DNA of 50,741 nt from an uncultured bacterium (GCA_900551245.1 URVC01000030.1:1-50741); one strand, 5' to 3'. Shown: positions 1 through 8,058, numbered from the stretch's first letter. The notes: generated by a model from the letters alone, not told the origin. Numbers and translations: made by a program.

Positions 1-2
1 TC

Positions 3-695
3 GGACGCGATGAGATCGCGCTGGTTCCGACGCCGGAAGCGACCGCGAGCTGGAAGCCGGTTCCGCACAGCGACGTGATCGACGCGGTGACGGAGGTGGT
101 CAAGGCGCACAACTGGCAGATACTGGAAGAGCAGTACGGTCTGGCCCGTGACGGACAGCGGATGTTCGGCATGATCCGGATCAACAAAAGTTCGAGCATG
201 GAGTGGAGCCGCTGCATCGGTATCCGCAACAGTCATGACCGCACGATTGCGGTTGGTCTGTCAGCGGGGATCAGTGTCCACGTGTGCAGTAATTTGTGCT
301 TCGGAGGAAGTACGGTTCTGAAGCGTCGGCATACCTCCCGGATCGAACTGAACGGTCTGGTTCTGGAAGCGGTGAACGCTCTGGAACTGGAGTTCCTGAC
401 TTTGGAAAACGTAGCAGAGGAGTTGAAGATCGATGAACTCGATGATGATGAAGTTCGTGCTTCGCTGGTGGTGGCAGCGGAACGTCAGGCGATTCCGTCG
501 TGCGATATTCTGAGTGTCTGGAAGGAGTTCAAACATCCCCGGCATGAGGAGTTCGCGGAGCCGACCCGGTGGAGTCAGTTGAACGCCTTCACCGAAACCG
601 CTAAGAAGTACAGTCCTGCCCGTGCCGATCAGTGCTACCGCAGCCTGACCCGGCTCTTCGGACTCGACGGCCAACCGGCGGAACTGTGGAAGTAG
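3..695 (+). CDS. DUF932-like phage/plasmid protein, 5'-truncated
   Basis: The reading frame is open from the left edge of the window, so the true start lies outside it; the GTG at 75 is only the first internal start codon. The 230 visible residues resemble the C-terminal half of DUF932 (phage/plasmid-like, TIGR03299-type) proteins: a segment reading MFGMIRINKSS followed by IGIRNSHDRT and VCSNLCFGG, then a helical tail ending in a run like YRSLTRLFGLDG. Members of this family are common on plasmids and integrative elements and have no settled biochemical role. It sits at the far end of the element whose integrase lies at 22671-23981, which fits mobile cargo. The family call is from pattern recall and is reasonably secure; the function is unknown. 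Confidence 0.7.
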   Translation, partial: GRDEIALVPTPEATASWKPVPHSDVIDAVTEVVKAHNWQILEEQYGLARDGQRMFGMIRINKSSSMEWSRCIGIRNSHDRTIAVGLSAGISVHVCSNLCFGGSTVLKRRHTSRIELNGLVLEAVNALELEFLTLENVAEELKIDELDDDEVRASLVVAAERQAIPSCDILSVWKEFKHPRHEEFAEPTRWSQLNAFTETAKKYSPARADQCYRSLTRLFGLDGQPAELWK

Positions 696-816
696 TCCAC
701 GGGTATTCACCCGAGGCACACCCTCTGCCGGAAGTGGTGCAAACGGCAGAGTACCTTGCACCCCGGCGGCTTCGGTCGCCGGTTTTATCAACTGAAAGAA
801 GGAGTTGTTATCTATC

Positions 817-1128
817 ATGGCTAAAGTCTTTTGTCCGAACTGTTCCGCGATTGCGAATCCGCTTCATCGCGCCAGTACAGTTGGAACTGCAACCGGGATT
901 ACCGCAGGAGGTGCAACGGTAATCGTCGGCATGGTTCGCGGTGCTCGTGCAGGGAGTGCGTTGGGAGTTCTCGGCACGACCATCGGAGCTGTTGCCGGTG
1001 GAATCCTGAATCTCCTCTGGGGCGTCACTTCCGGAGGTCTGCTCGGCGCTCAGGCTGGCAAACTGATCGATGAAAATGTAATCGGTCTGTACCGCTGCCC
1101 GAAATGCCATCTGCGGTTTAAAGCATAA
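817..1128 (+). CDS. small zinc-ribbon protein with glycine-rich hydrophobic core
   Basis: A 103-residue protein starting at the ATG at 817; AAGGAG at 799-804 is an acceptable Shine-Dalgarno sequence at a slightly long spacing. It has a CPNC pair at the N terminus (CPNCSAI), a CPKC pair near the C terminus (YRCPKCHLRF), and between them a glycine/alanine-rich hydrophobic stretch of about 60 residues able to form two membrane-associated helices. The two CxxC pairs could form one split zinc ribbon around a membrane hairpin. It follows the DUF932-like gene by about 120 bases in the same direction. No specific function can be assigned. Confidence 0.65.
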   Translation: MAKVFCPNCSAIANPLHRASTVGTATGITAGGATVIVGMVRGARAGSALGVLGTTIGAVAGGILNLLWGVTSGGLLGAQAGKLIDENVIGLYRCPKCHLRFKA

Positions 1129-1133
1129 ACTAG

Positions 1134-1162
1134 ACCGGGACACTCGCTGCGAGTGTCCCGGT
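1134..1162. terminator. strong hairpin between convergent genes
   Basis: A perfect 13-bp inverted repeat (ACCGGGACACTCG and its complement) with a 3-nt loop lies just after the stop of the rightward gene ending at 1128 and before the leftward gene ending at 1186. The T-rich run (about 1174-1182) starts 11 nt beyond the stem, so this is not a textbook intrinsic terminator, but its position between convergent genes suggests a bidirectional transcription stop. Confidence 0.6.
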
Positions 1163-1185
1163 TGACAGAGTGTTCTTTTTTTGAT

Positions 1186-1464
1186 TCATTCAGCGGCTTC
1201 CGTTCTGCGCTTCTCAAGGTACGCGATCTGATCGGGACGCAGTTTCGACTTGGCAAACCATATCGGAGGCGGGTAAGGAATCCTTCCTGTGCGGTGGATC
1301 TGATAAAACCCATTGATACTGGTAATTACACTTCTCTGCATTCGATATGGCTCTTCACATTCCAGCCATCTGTCAAACCGCTGTTGAGCCAACTTCTTCG
1401 GTTCGAGTCTGTACTTGAGCCTTGTTGTAAAACAATTCCTGTCTTCCGCTACGGGTAATCGCAT
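1186..1464 (-). CDS. hypothetical protein of the KSKLRPDQ family
   Basis: A 92-residue basic protein; AGAGGAGAG lies about 6 nt before its ATG. I do not recognise a named family. Its C-terminal third (GFYQIHRTGR ... AKSKLRPDQIAYLEKR) closely matches the C-terminal part of the 134-residue protein at 9857-10261 (GFYYVRFHSGR ... KKSKLRPDQVAFMERK) and more weakly the 153-residue protein at 16023-16484 (NKTYLTPEQLAWIQEK). The element therefore carries a small recurring domain in at least three otherwise different proteins. Function unknown. Confidence 0.6.
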   Translation of the reverse strand: MRLPVAEDRNCFTTRLKYRLEPKKLAQQRFDRWLECEEPYRMQRSVITSINGFYQIHRTGRIPYPPPIWFAKSKLRPDQIAYLEKRRTEAAE

Positions 1465-1479
1465 GGGAACTCTCCTCTG

Positions 1480-1904
1480 TCATTTCTTTTTTACGAAGCT
1501 CAGGATTCGGATTGATGCTCCGGGGAACTTCGCTTTGAGCTGATTCTTTGCCATGGATTCGGTCAAAGCATTGTTCAACGTAACGGTTCCGTTCGTCCAG
1601 GCAGAATTTCCCCTCTTCATCTGATAGCGGACAGTATGGGCAATAGTCTTGCCATAGGAGGCAGACAGGATATCTGTCCGCTTGGATGCCTGGTAGCAAG
1701 CTGGCTGATCATCATAGATTCGGTGACCGCTCCCTTCAAAGAAGCGTTCGTTGTCGTCCATGAATTGTAACCGTCCATCTTCAGTTGATACTGCACCTTG
1801 ACCGTGACATCCGCAGGAACGATTTTCTCCCCTGCCATCACCGGAGAGATGCAGTTCAAGAAAAATGCAATCGTTGAGATTGCTGCGATAAATATCTTAC
1901 GCAT
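1480..1904 (-). pseudogene. secreted two-repeat protein, frameshifted
   Basis: Two overlapping leftward frames join into one protein if a single base is restored near 1681-1687. The first part (start ATG at 1904, GGTGGA just upstream) has a signal peptide ending near PVMAG, then a repeat reading YQLKMDGYNSWTTTNASL followed by AVTESMMISQL. The second frame holds a second copy: YQMKRGNSAWTNGTVTL, ALTESMAKNQL, then FPGASIRIL. The junction reads HPSG in the first frame and TDILSASYGKT in the second, so about 140 residues are expected. Each repeat is about 45 residues. Without the repair, translation gives a 95-residue product with a scrambled tail. Either a decayed gene, a -1 frameshift site or a consensus error. 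Function unknown. Confidence 0.6.
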
Positions 1905-1919
1905 ATATCCACCCATGTT

Positions 1920-2090
1920 TCAGTTACGTTGTTTACTGTTTTGAATGGAGGCATAATTCTCCATCAGTTCGCAAATATCAAACCGCTTCAATTCACGTGC
2001 ATAGTCCAGGGTGGTACGTCCGGAGTTGTCTTTGATTCGCCAGTCGGCGCCGTGATCCAGTAATTCTCTGATCTGTTGTCGTGATGCCAT
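1920..2090 (-). CDS. single ankyrin-repeat miniprotein
   Basis: A 56-residue open frame starting at the ATG at 2090 with GAGG about 10 nt upstream and an in-frame stop immediately before it. The residues IRELLDHGADWRIKDNSGRT followed by TLDYARELKRFDICELM match an ankyrin repeat (LLxxGADxxxxDxxGxTxLxxA). One repeat rarely folds alone, so this may be a remnant of a longer ankyrin protein or a small partner-binding peptide. It ends 16 bases before the ATG of the frameshifted secreted-repeat gene downstream, so the two probably form one transcript. Confidence 0.6.
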   Translation of the reverse strand: MASRQQIRELLDHGADWRIKDNSGRTTLDYARELKRFDICELMENYASIQNSKQRN

Positions 2091-2178
2091 AGCGTTTTCG
2101 CCTCAAAGTTTTTCAAGTACAGGCTCTTTTTCAAGTACTTTCGTTCAAAATGTGCGCAATTTTCCGGACGTTATCAAG

Positions 2179-2240
2179 GCGGGAGGTCTCGCCTGCGCAA
2201 CCGACCTGCTCCTCCGGAGCTCTCAGTTCGGTCGGTTGCT
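2179..2240. repeat. two adjacent hairpins in a gene-poor gap
   Basis: A short stem (AGGCG/CGCCT, about 2179-2196) is followed directly by a 10-bp perfect stem (GCAACCGACC at 2198-2207, complement at 2231-2240) whose loop contains a further self-complementary stretch (GCTCC/GGAGC). The gap 2091-2307 otherwise holds only a possible 13-codon leftward frame with the repeated phrase VLEK near 2105-2145. No T tract follows on either strand, so I do not call it a terminator. Confidence 0.35.
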
Positions 2241-2307
2241 TCAGCTGCGCCAAGGCACGATGTCATTTGTAATCACTCGAAAGCAAATGTACGCAAGACC
2301 GCGGACG

Positions 2308-2584
2308 CTACTTGTTGAGTTTTTGAAACAAGTGTTCCATAACATCATCACCTCCCCAAGCTCGACGAATCCCCTCTGGATCAAGAATACGGCAATGCTG
2401 CGTAATCATATTTTTCTGCAAACGCCAGCCTTTACATTCTGCCAATTCATTCCAAAAGGTTTTTCCCCCCATCGTTTTCATCGGAATATTCGGCATAGAC
2501 ACGTTTCGCAACAGATCAATGATTTTGCCTGTGTCAATAGCCCTCAGGAATAACTCAATTATCTTGTTGTTCTTGTTGTGACAT
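2308..2584 (-). pseudogene. small hypothetical protein, frameshifted near its start
   Basis: A strong Shine-Dalgarno sequence (GGAGG) precedes the ATG at 2584, but that frame (MSQQEQQDN) stops at 2555. The shifted frame continues open to 2308 with protein-like sequence: IIELFLRAIDTGKIIDLLRN, then a conserved-looking C-terminal block around GWRLQKNMI, HCRILDPEGIRRAWGG and HLFQKL. Restoring one base around 2557-2562 gives a protein of about 90 residues. The visible open frame alone would have to use a TTG at 2511 and lose the first 25 or so residues. I do not recognise the family. Confidence 0.5.
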
Positions 2585-2691
2585 GTAAAACCTCCTTGTT
2601 TTTTTTATCCCGTTTTTGTTGAAGTCTTACCAGGAAACAAACAATGCTCCCGTTGTTCATACTGCATCAAATTGCCATGTCCGATATGGCA

Positions 2692-2910
2692 TTATTTCTG
2701 CTTATTCCCGTTATCCTTTCTGGACTCTTGAACTTCTTCCGTCGCAAGAAATTCAAGACGGCTCTCAATGATCCCATTACCTAAATAATAATCACGTGAG
2801 ACGAGAAGTTCTGTTCCACAAAAAGCACACTTTTTTATCTCTGTGTTTACTTGCAAAAAACGTTTGCAATATCGACAGTACAGTTCTTCTCTTATAAGCA
2901 TTGTTTCCAT
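2692..2910 (-). CDS. small zinc-ribbon protein
   Basis: A 72-residue protein with two CxxC pairs (LYCRYCKRFL and KKCAFCGTEL) about 16 residues apart, the spacing of a rubredoxin-like zinc ribbon; the acidic/basic C-terminal tail is probably disordered. AAGGA lies upstream of the ATG at 2910; a second in-frame ATG follows three codons later. It lies in a leftward row of small cysteine-rich genes (2692-3462) downstream of the dynamin operon. Possibly a regulatory or adaptor protein; no specific role can be assigned. Confidence 0.6.
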   Translation of the reverse strand: METMLIREELYCRYCKRFLQVNTEIKKCAFCGTELLVSRDYYLGNGIIESRLEFLATEEVQESRKDNGNKQK

Positions 2911-2976
2911 AGTTGCCCACGTCCTTGCTTATTTCCGAACACTTCATTTGCCTGGAAGTAAAACAATGGCTGCAAA

Positions 2977-3219
2977 TCATAAAAAATGAATGGAAACCGG
3001 AATCAGTCTGCTATCCAGTTTCCCACCGCAAACAGGACAGGATTGTGGCACTTTGCCAACTTTTCTGATATCGGCATCATCCAAAATGTTTTCCATGTTT
3101 TCTCCAGAGAAGCACAGTTCCACATTTTCAACATGACCGCATTTTGTGCAGCATACACGGTAATACTTCGGTTCAATCTTCTTTCGGAAGAATCCGGAAA
3201 GCCGTATGAAACCATTCAT
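2977..3219 (-). CDS. small zinc-ribbon protein
   Basis: An 80-residue protein with a perfect AAGGAGGT Shine-Dalgarno sequence before the ATG at 3219. Two cysteine pairs (RVCCTKCGHVE and QSCPVCGGKLD) about 40 residues apart should bind one zinc ion. The N terminus is basic and partly hydrophobic (MNGFIRLSGFFRKK). It is separated by only 9 bases from the upstream gene, so the two are co-transcribed. Function unknown. Confidence 0.65.
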   Translation of the reverse strand: MNGFIRLSGFFRKKIEPKYYRVCCTKCGHVENVELCFSGENMENILDDADIRKVGKVPQSCPVCGGKLDSRLIPVSIHFL

Positions 3220-3228
3220 CTTACCTCC

Positions 3229-3462
3229 TTACGGCAGCTTATGCCATCGCTTGTAGGTCGGGCAATATGCCGCTCCGGGGTTGTCGTAAGACATCAGACA
3301 GTTCATCTTTGCCTGACAGCGCCCCTGCGGATTGAATTGCGCCAGAATCGCATTCAACTTTATACCGGGAAGGAACTGCAGCTCCCGTTCTCCGTTCCAA
3401 TATTCACAAGTACAGCATACCTTGTCATTGACTTTCGTCCAACTTGCTTTTTGTACTGTCAT
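3229..3462 (-). CDS. cysteine-rich hypothetical protein
   Basis: A 77-residue protein with six cysteines: CCTCEYW near the start, then GRCQAKMNCLM and AYCPTYKRW. The pattern CxxCxYW...C...C...C suggests a small metal-binding or disulphide-stabilised fold that I cannot name. GAGAGGA precedes the ATG at 3462. It lies 53 bases downstream of the LeoA-like gene in the same orientation and may belong to that transcript. Confidence 0.55.
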   Translation of the reverse strand: MTVQKASWTKVNDKVCCTCEYWNGERELQFLPGIKLNAILAQFNPQGRCQAKMNCLMSYDNPGAAYCPTYKRWHKLP

Positions 3463-3515
3463 CTGGGTCCTCTCTTACGTTTGACTATTAAGATTTCGAT
3501 ATTTTCTTCGCCTCA

Positions 3516-5105
3516 TCAGTTGCAAAGAGTCGTCTTCAGCGAAGTAAGTTCGTTTTGGAAATCATGGAGACGAGAAACAAGTTCTTTTTTTCGCATACTC
3601 TCATCTTCATATTTCATCTTGCGTTCCAGGAGACCCTTCTCAATGTTCCTCAATTGTCCCCCCACAAAGCCTTCCGACATCTTCAGTGCCTCAAATTGCT
3701 CCTGCACATCCTGCTCAATTTGCGTGAATGTCTCCATAAGCTCGTGCCTGACGTTCTCCATCTCTGCCTGATGTTTTTTTTCAGTGGCCCAGGTAAATAT
3801 ATCAATCACCGTCCCCAGGCCAGCCAGCCAGGGCCCCAAACCTTTGATAAAATTTGTGAGTTTTGTTGCCCCCCAAGGTTTAAAAGAATGCCCGAGCCAA
3901 TGAGCCACCTGCACCACTCCTTCTTTTGTGACCCCACTCGCAAGACGGCTCAGCTCTTGAGCACCAGAACGGAAAAGCGAAAGATCGACAGTATCGCCAA
4001 CGCTTATTTCACGGATTTGAGCGGATCTTCTTTTCAACTGATTTTCATAAAGGTTTATATCCTGATCCACCCCATCCAGAATATCGTTCATATCCGTCAA
4101 TATCATTTTGATATCCTCAGGAAACTGTTTATCATCCAGAATCTCCGCTAGTTTACTCTCAACACAATCCATTTCCTGGTTGAATTTTCCAAGAGTTTCA
4201 TTCGATACCAAACCAATCAAATGATATTTCAACTCTTTGATTTGCTGGACAACCCTAATACGTGCAGTATCAACGGCTCGGTTACACTTCGATATTGCGG
4301 AAGAGACTGCATCCAACTGCCTCTTGAAAAATACATCTAACTCGGACTCTTCCGAGAAAGCCTTTTCTGAATCGGTGAGAAAATGCTCAAGAACATTAAT
4401 TCGAGCAACAATTTTACCAATCAAACCTTTTTCTTTGATAAACAGGTTAAGGTTTTGTACAAACTCATCAAAGTGGCTTTCCGCTACAAGTTCCGGAATG
4501 TTTTCCCGCACTCCAGTCATGTAGTCTTCGACATCAATAATAGAAAAATAAAGCTTTGAGAGCACCTGATCTCCCACAAAATCACAGGTATCTCGTCGCC
4601 AATTTTGTTCATTCTCCGCCGGCTCCTGATTGCGTTTATTCATCAGAAGCATCGTTTTGTCTATATATTTCTCCTGAATCAATTTTTTGAAATTTGCGCC
4701 AATTTCACGCGTAAACCCTTGAATTGTAATCATATAAATTAACAAATCCGCCTTGCGGATAAAATCAAGAGAAAGAGTATCGTGTTCGAGCCTGCCGGCA
4801 TAAATTCCAGGAGTATCGGCAATTTCAATACCATTCCAGCAGTAGAGTTGAATGGAGTCTGTCGTTACATCCTGACCTATCTTAATTTCACTGTTCTGTG
4901 TCAGAGCCTGAACCAGAGAGGATTTCCCTGCAGAATACTGTCCGCAAACAGCAATCCGGAGTGTATTTTCTCGCTCTTTCTCTTCCAGCTGATGTTTTAA
5001 ATTTTCTACTCCCTGATGGATCAGCGGATCATTACCGAGAGAGAAAACTCTCTCTGAAAAAGACTTTAACATTGAATTTTTCTGTTCAAATTCAAATTTA
5101 TTCAT
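3516..5105 (-). CDS. dynamin-like GTPase (LeoA-like)
   Basis: A 529-residue GTPase of the bacterial dynamin-like/LeoA type. G1 is GQYSAGKS (residues 55-62), a G2 threonine lies in DVTTDS (about 79-84), G3 is DTPG (97-100) and G4 is NKRN (156-159). Long coiled-coil-prone helices follow, then a hydrophobic amphipathic stretch (roughly 400-435, WLAGLGTVIDIFTW) in the position of a membrane-insertion paddle, then a further helical tail. Its ATG overlaps the stop of the upstream GTPase gene by 4 bases (ATGA), so the two are translated together, as in LeoA/LeoBC pairs. Known pairs of this type act on membranes and have been linked to vesicle/toxin output and to phage defence (Eleos). The membership in that group is inference from architecture. 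Confidence 0.75.
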   Translation of the reverse strand: MNKFEFEQKNSMLKSFSERVFSLGNDPLIHQGVENLKHQLEEKERENTLRIAVCGQYSAGKSSLVQALTQNSEIKIGQDVTTDSIQLYCWNGIEIADTPGIYAGRLEHDTLSLDFIRKADLLIYMITIQGFTREIGANFKKLIQEKYIDKTMLLMNKRNQEPAENEQNWRRDTCDFVGDQVLSKLYFSIIDVEDYMTGVRENIPELVAESHFDEFVQNLNLFIKEKGLIGKIVARINVLEHFLTDSEKAFSEESELDVFFKRQLDAVSSAISKCNRAVDTARIRVVQQIKELKYHLIGLVSNETLGKFNQEMDCVESKLAEILDDKQFPEDIKMILTDMNDILDGVDQDINLYENQLKRRSAQIREISVGDTVDLSLFRSGAQELSRLASGVTKEGVVQVAHWLGHSFKPWGATKLTNFIKGLGPWLAGLGTVIDIFTWATEKKHQAEMENVRHELMETFTQIEQDVQEQFEALKMSEGFVGGQLRNIEKGLLERKMKYEDESMRKKELVSRLHDFQNELTSLKTTLCN

Positions 5106-7024
5106 GATTGGGCCTCCAGCTCTTGAATTCTTTGCTTAAGTTTTTTTTCATTTTCATTTGCATTATCAAAGAAAAGTTGATTTAATTTGCCAAACTCCTG
5201 TGCGATTTCAATCAATGTACGTTGAGTACCTATTATCTCGTCAAATTTTTTCAGAATTTCAGGGTAAATTTTCTCCGCACAATAATTTCGAATTTGATTG
5301 TCCAAATCATTAACAGCATTTTGCAAAGAGCTATCAAATTTCTCCTGAAGCTCCCTTATCTTAGTCTCCTTGCTCTTAAAAAAACTGGCTACTGCCAACA
5401 GAACAGCACCTAACGCTGCAGCTCCGCCAACAACCCAGCCGCCACCGGGAATCCAACCGACAGAAGCAGCAAAGGTGACCAGGCTCGCGACCAAACTACC
5501 TCCTCTGAGCAAATCTTTCCAAGGAGCAGAATATGCTTCCATTCCTTCAAAAGAGGTGTCCTGTTCAAAAATATCATTAATGAAATCAATTTGTTCCCAA
5601 AGGGAAGTGATATCCTTTTTTATTTCATTTAAAAAAGGAGTAATTACTGCTTCCGGCACGTCTGAGAGTGCACAAATTAGAGCCGTCTGCCACCTTTCCT
5701 GAATCACACTCTTGCTATATTTTTCATCAATACATTCATAAGCAATGTCATAGGTATCTATTCTGCTACGCGCCTCCATCAGAACATCGGTTGAAATGCG
5801 CTCATCGAACGCTTTAATTTTCTGCTCAATCCTTTTTTTCTCCTTTCGGGAAAGCTCATAAACTTTTTGTACTTTTTCTAAACAGCAATCTATCGGCCCT
5901 TGATTCTTTTTTGCAAACTCGCTCACAATGGAAATATATTTACCTCTAATGGTTTGGGCCCGCATCGTTTTACCACGTTTCAAGATATTCTGAACCAGAT
6001 AATTTCTAACCTCCCGAAAATGGGAAAGTTGATAGAGTTCATTTCTTCGAACCGAATTTTTCTGATAAAACTCATCAAGCATTGGATTCCTGCCACGACT
6101 GAAAAATGCAGCCTGAGCGTGTATCGGCAGAATTGTCGGAGAAAAGCCTGGAATCTCTTTGGTGATACGGTCAAAGTTACCTTTTTGATATTCAGCAGAA
6201 ATATCCCGTTCTTTTTTTCTCTGCTTGAACAGAGCATAATTGGATATATCTGCTTTCACATTCAGTAGAATCAAGACATCCTTGCCTTTCTCACAAATCT
6301 CCTTAAGATATTCTAACTCAGGCTTTTCGATATTATCCGAAGTGAACATGAAAATCGATATATCAGAATCCAGTAAGAGTTCATGCGCCTTACGTTCTTC
6401 GTCACCAATACCGCTCTTATCTTTATTTTTATCGCGAACAGAAAGACTGCCGGGAGTATCATATACTTTCAAATTAGCCCAACTGTAATCATGAATTTCT
6501 AATGTTGTACTTTGGCCTCCCCGCCCGATAGTCGCGCCATTCCCTTTGGTAAGCGCTTCCCGGATTGTACTTTTTCCTGCCTTCGTCTTTCCAAACAAAA
6601 CTATTTTAAAATTAGACAGTTCCTGTTTTGATTGTTCGTTTTTCTGCCTGATACTTTTTACAGCGTCACTTAACTGTGAGGAAAAAGACGAAATAGTTTC
6701 TCTCAAAATATCCGCAGATTGCTTTTGCGTGGGCATATCGGGTGACAGCCATGAAGAATCATTTATGTAAATCTCGAGAAAATGAGCTTGCAGTTTCCGA
6801 ACTTTATCTGCAATTCCATTCAACTTATCAAGTTCCCCGAGAACATAAGCATAATCTTCAAGTGCAACCACTCGGCAGAGAATAAGAGCTTTGATAAAAC
6901 GACAATATTCCTCAATTTGTGGAATAACGTCAAGAGGTGGCAGAAGTTTCTGATATTCCCTGCTAAATCCAATCCGTTGAATTTTCTCTTCAATTTCATG
7001 AAATTCTTGTAAGATCTTTTTCAT
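5102..7024 (-). CDS. dynamin-like GTPase (LeoBC-like)
   Basis: A 640-residue protein with an N-terminal helical region (1-135), then a GTPase domain: G1 GKTKAGKS (145-152), a possible G2 threonine in QSTTLE (about 171-176), G3 DTPG (189-192) and G4 NVKAD near residue 257. A long helical region follows. A glycine-rich hydrophobic segment around residues 515-550 (GGGWVVGGAAALGAVLLAV) could form one or two membrane-inserted helices. The C terminus is coiled coil. The next gene overlaps by 4 bases and encodes a second dynamin-like GTPase; the preceding gene encodes a coiled-coil protein 14 bases upstream. Two different dynamins side by side usually form heteromeric membrane-remodelling complexes; the role here is inferred. 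Confidence 0.72.
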   Translation of the reverse strand: MKKILQEFHEIEEKIQRIGFSREYQKLLPPLDVIPQIEEYCRFIKALILCRVVALEDYAYVLGELDKLNGIADKVRKLQAHFLEIYINDSSWLSPDMPTQKQSADILRETISSFSSQLSDAVKSIRQKNEQSKQELSNFKIVLFGKTKAGKSTIREALTKGNGATIGRGGQSTTLEIHDYSWANLKVYDTPGSLSVRDKNKDKSGIGDEERKAHELLLDSDISIFMFTSDNIEKPELEYLKEICEKGKDVLILLNVKADISNYALFKQRKKERDISAEYQKGNFDRITKEIPGFSPTILPIHAQAAFFSRGRNPMLDEFYQKNSVRRNELYQLSHFREVRNYLVQNILKRGKTMRAQTIRGKYISIVSEFAKKNQGPIDCCLEKVQKVYELSRKEKKRIEQKIKAFDERISTDVLMEARSRIDTYDIAYECIDEKYSKSVIQERWQTALICALSDVPEAVITPFLNEIKKDITSLWEQIDFINDIFEQDTSFEGMEAYSAPWKDLLRGGSLVASLVTFAASVGWIPGGGWVVGGAAALGAVLLAVASFFKSKETKIRELQEKFDSSLQNAVNDLDNQIRNYCAEKIYPEILKKFDEIIGTQRTLIEIAQEFGKLNQLFFDNANENEKKLKQRIQELEAQS

Positions 7025-7038
7025 AGATTTCTCTGCCC

Positions 7039-7557
7039 TTATTGTTGAAGTTCAGAGATCGCGTCACTCAAATCTTCAATCTTTTTCCCGATTCCAACTA
7101 TATTATTTTCGTATGACTGAACTTCCCGATTGATATCGGCAATATATTTTTCTGCACTTTTCTGGATTCCTGATAATTTATCCAGAAATTGCGCCTCACA
7201 TTGATTCATCTCGGAAAGAATATCTTGGAGAGCAACTTTATCTTCCGCTATTTTTTTATCAAGAGCACTGGTTGTTTCATTGATTTCCTTGTTGCGATCC
7301 CCCAGTTTTTTCAATGCCTCAACAACTTCCTTCTGCTGATCAGCAAATTGCTTAAAGTCAGTCTGAATGGCCTGCTCAAATTGTTCTTTCTCTGCAACAG
7401 CCTCCTGGTGGAGTTGATCGAATCTCGCAAAATCAGCCTGGATTGTTTGTGTAAGCTCCTCCATTTTCTGTACAAAGTCCGCATGTTTACGGTCTAAATT
7501 TTCAAGAATATTCTCTTCTTTTGAAAGGCGGATAAGAATTCTGAACCACTGAAACAT
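7039..7557 (-). CDS. coiled-coil protein, first gene of the dynamin operon
   Basis: A 172-residue protein that is almost wholly heptad-like helix after a short hydrophobic N terminus (MFQWFRILIRL), with repeated blocks such as QADFARFDQL and QTDFKQFADQ about 30 residues apart. AGAGGG lies just before the ATG at 7557. It ends 14 bases before the first dynamin gene, so the three genes form one operon. It could be a scaffold, membrane tether or activator for the GTPases. I know no named family; it is the third component of the locus. Confidence 0.6.
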   Translation of the reverse strand: MFQWFRILIRLSKEENILENLDRKHADFVQKMEELTQTIQADFARFDQLHQEAVAEKEQFEQAIQTDFKQFADQQKEVVEALKKLGDRNKEINETTSALDKKIAEDKVALQDILSEMNQCEAQFLDKLSGIQKSAEKYIADINREVQSYENNIVGIGKKIEDLSDAISELQQ

Positions 7558-7613
7558 AATACCCTCTAGAATCCCATGTTTTTCAATTTTTTATGTAATA
7601 TTAATCAATACCA

Positions 7614-8019
7614 TCAGTTGTTTTTCTTCCACTCCTTGTACGTGTCAATTTCAGACTGAAAGACACGGACAACCAGAGCGATGACAGTCGCATCGTCAAC
7701 AAGGCTAGGCACCGAAATCTCATCCATAATCACATCGATAGGAGAAAGGCGATAGACTACCGCAAATCCCTTGGCGGCAATTAATTTCCACGAGGCAATC
7801 TTGTAGATCCCATTGTGATAGTCTTTCTATAGATCCCACAGCAGAAGGAAATTATCAAGCTGTTTCCCCAAAAAACAACGTCTTCTCCCGAGTCGCATTC
7901 TCAGCGTCCAACACCTTGTTCAAGTCAAACGTAGAAAGTCGTTGACTCCATGCTGAAATGCTGCATTCACTTATTCTTGATTTTTCTTCCCTAGACTTCC
8001 CAACTCCTTTGCTAATCAT
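7614..8019 (-). pseudogene. DUF1232 (YkvA-like) membrane protein, inactivated
   Basis: Reading leftward from the ATG at 8019, the frame gives LSTFDLNKVLDAENATREK and TLFFGETA, then stops at 7855. Shifting by one base continues the protein as DNFLLLWDL, meets an in-frame TAG at 7827-7829, then continues with KDYHNGIYKIASWKLIAA, YRLSPIDVIMDEI, LVDDATVIALVVRVFQ and SEIDTYKEWKKNN to a TGA at 7614. The part from RLSPID to the end is a good DUF1232 match (SPIDLIPD...DD...AL). Two lesions, one frameshift and one nonsense codon, make this a clear pseudogene. It lies between the shared dyad promoter near 8473 and the dynamin operon, so it was probably the first gene of that operon. Confidence 0.75.
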
Positions 8020-8058
8020 TTTGGTATAAAAAAAGGACACACCCTGTACTACACTCTG

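Noticed and set aside
2265..2290. Fourth TATGACA-type dyad near ATGTCATTTG
   Set aside because: Only one half-site fits and no -10-like hexamer lies at the 22-nt distance.
2152..2553. Rightward 133-codon frame
   Set aside because: It is opposite the frameshifted leftward gene with a strong ribosome-binding site and has no motif or start signal.
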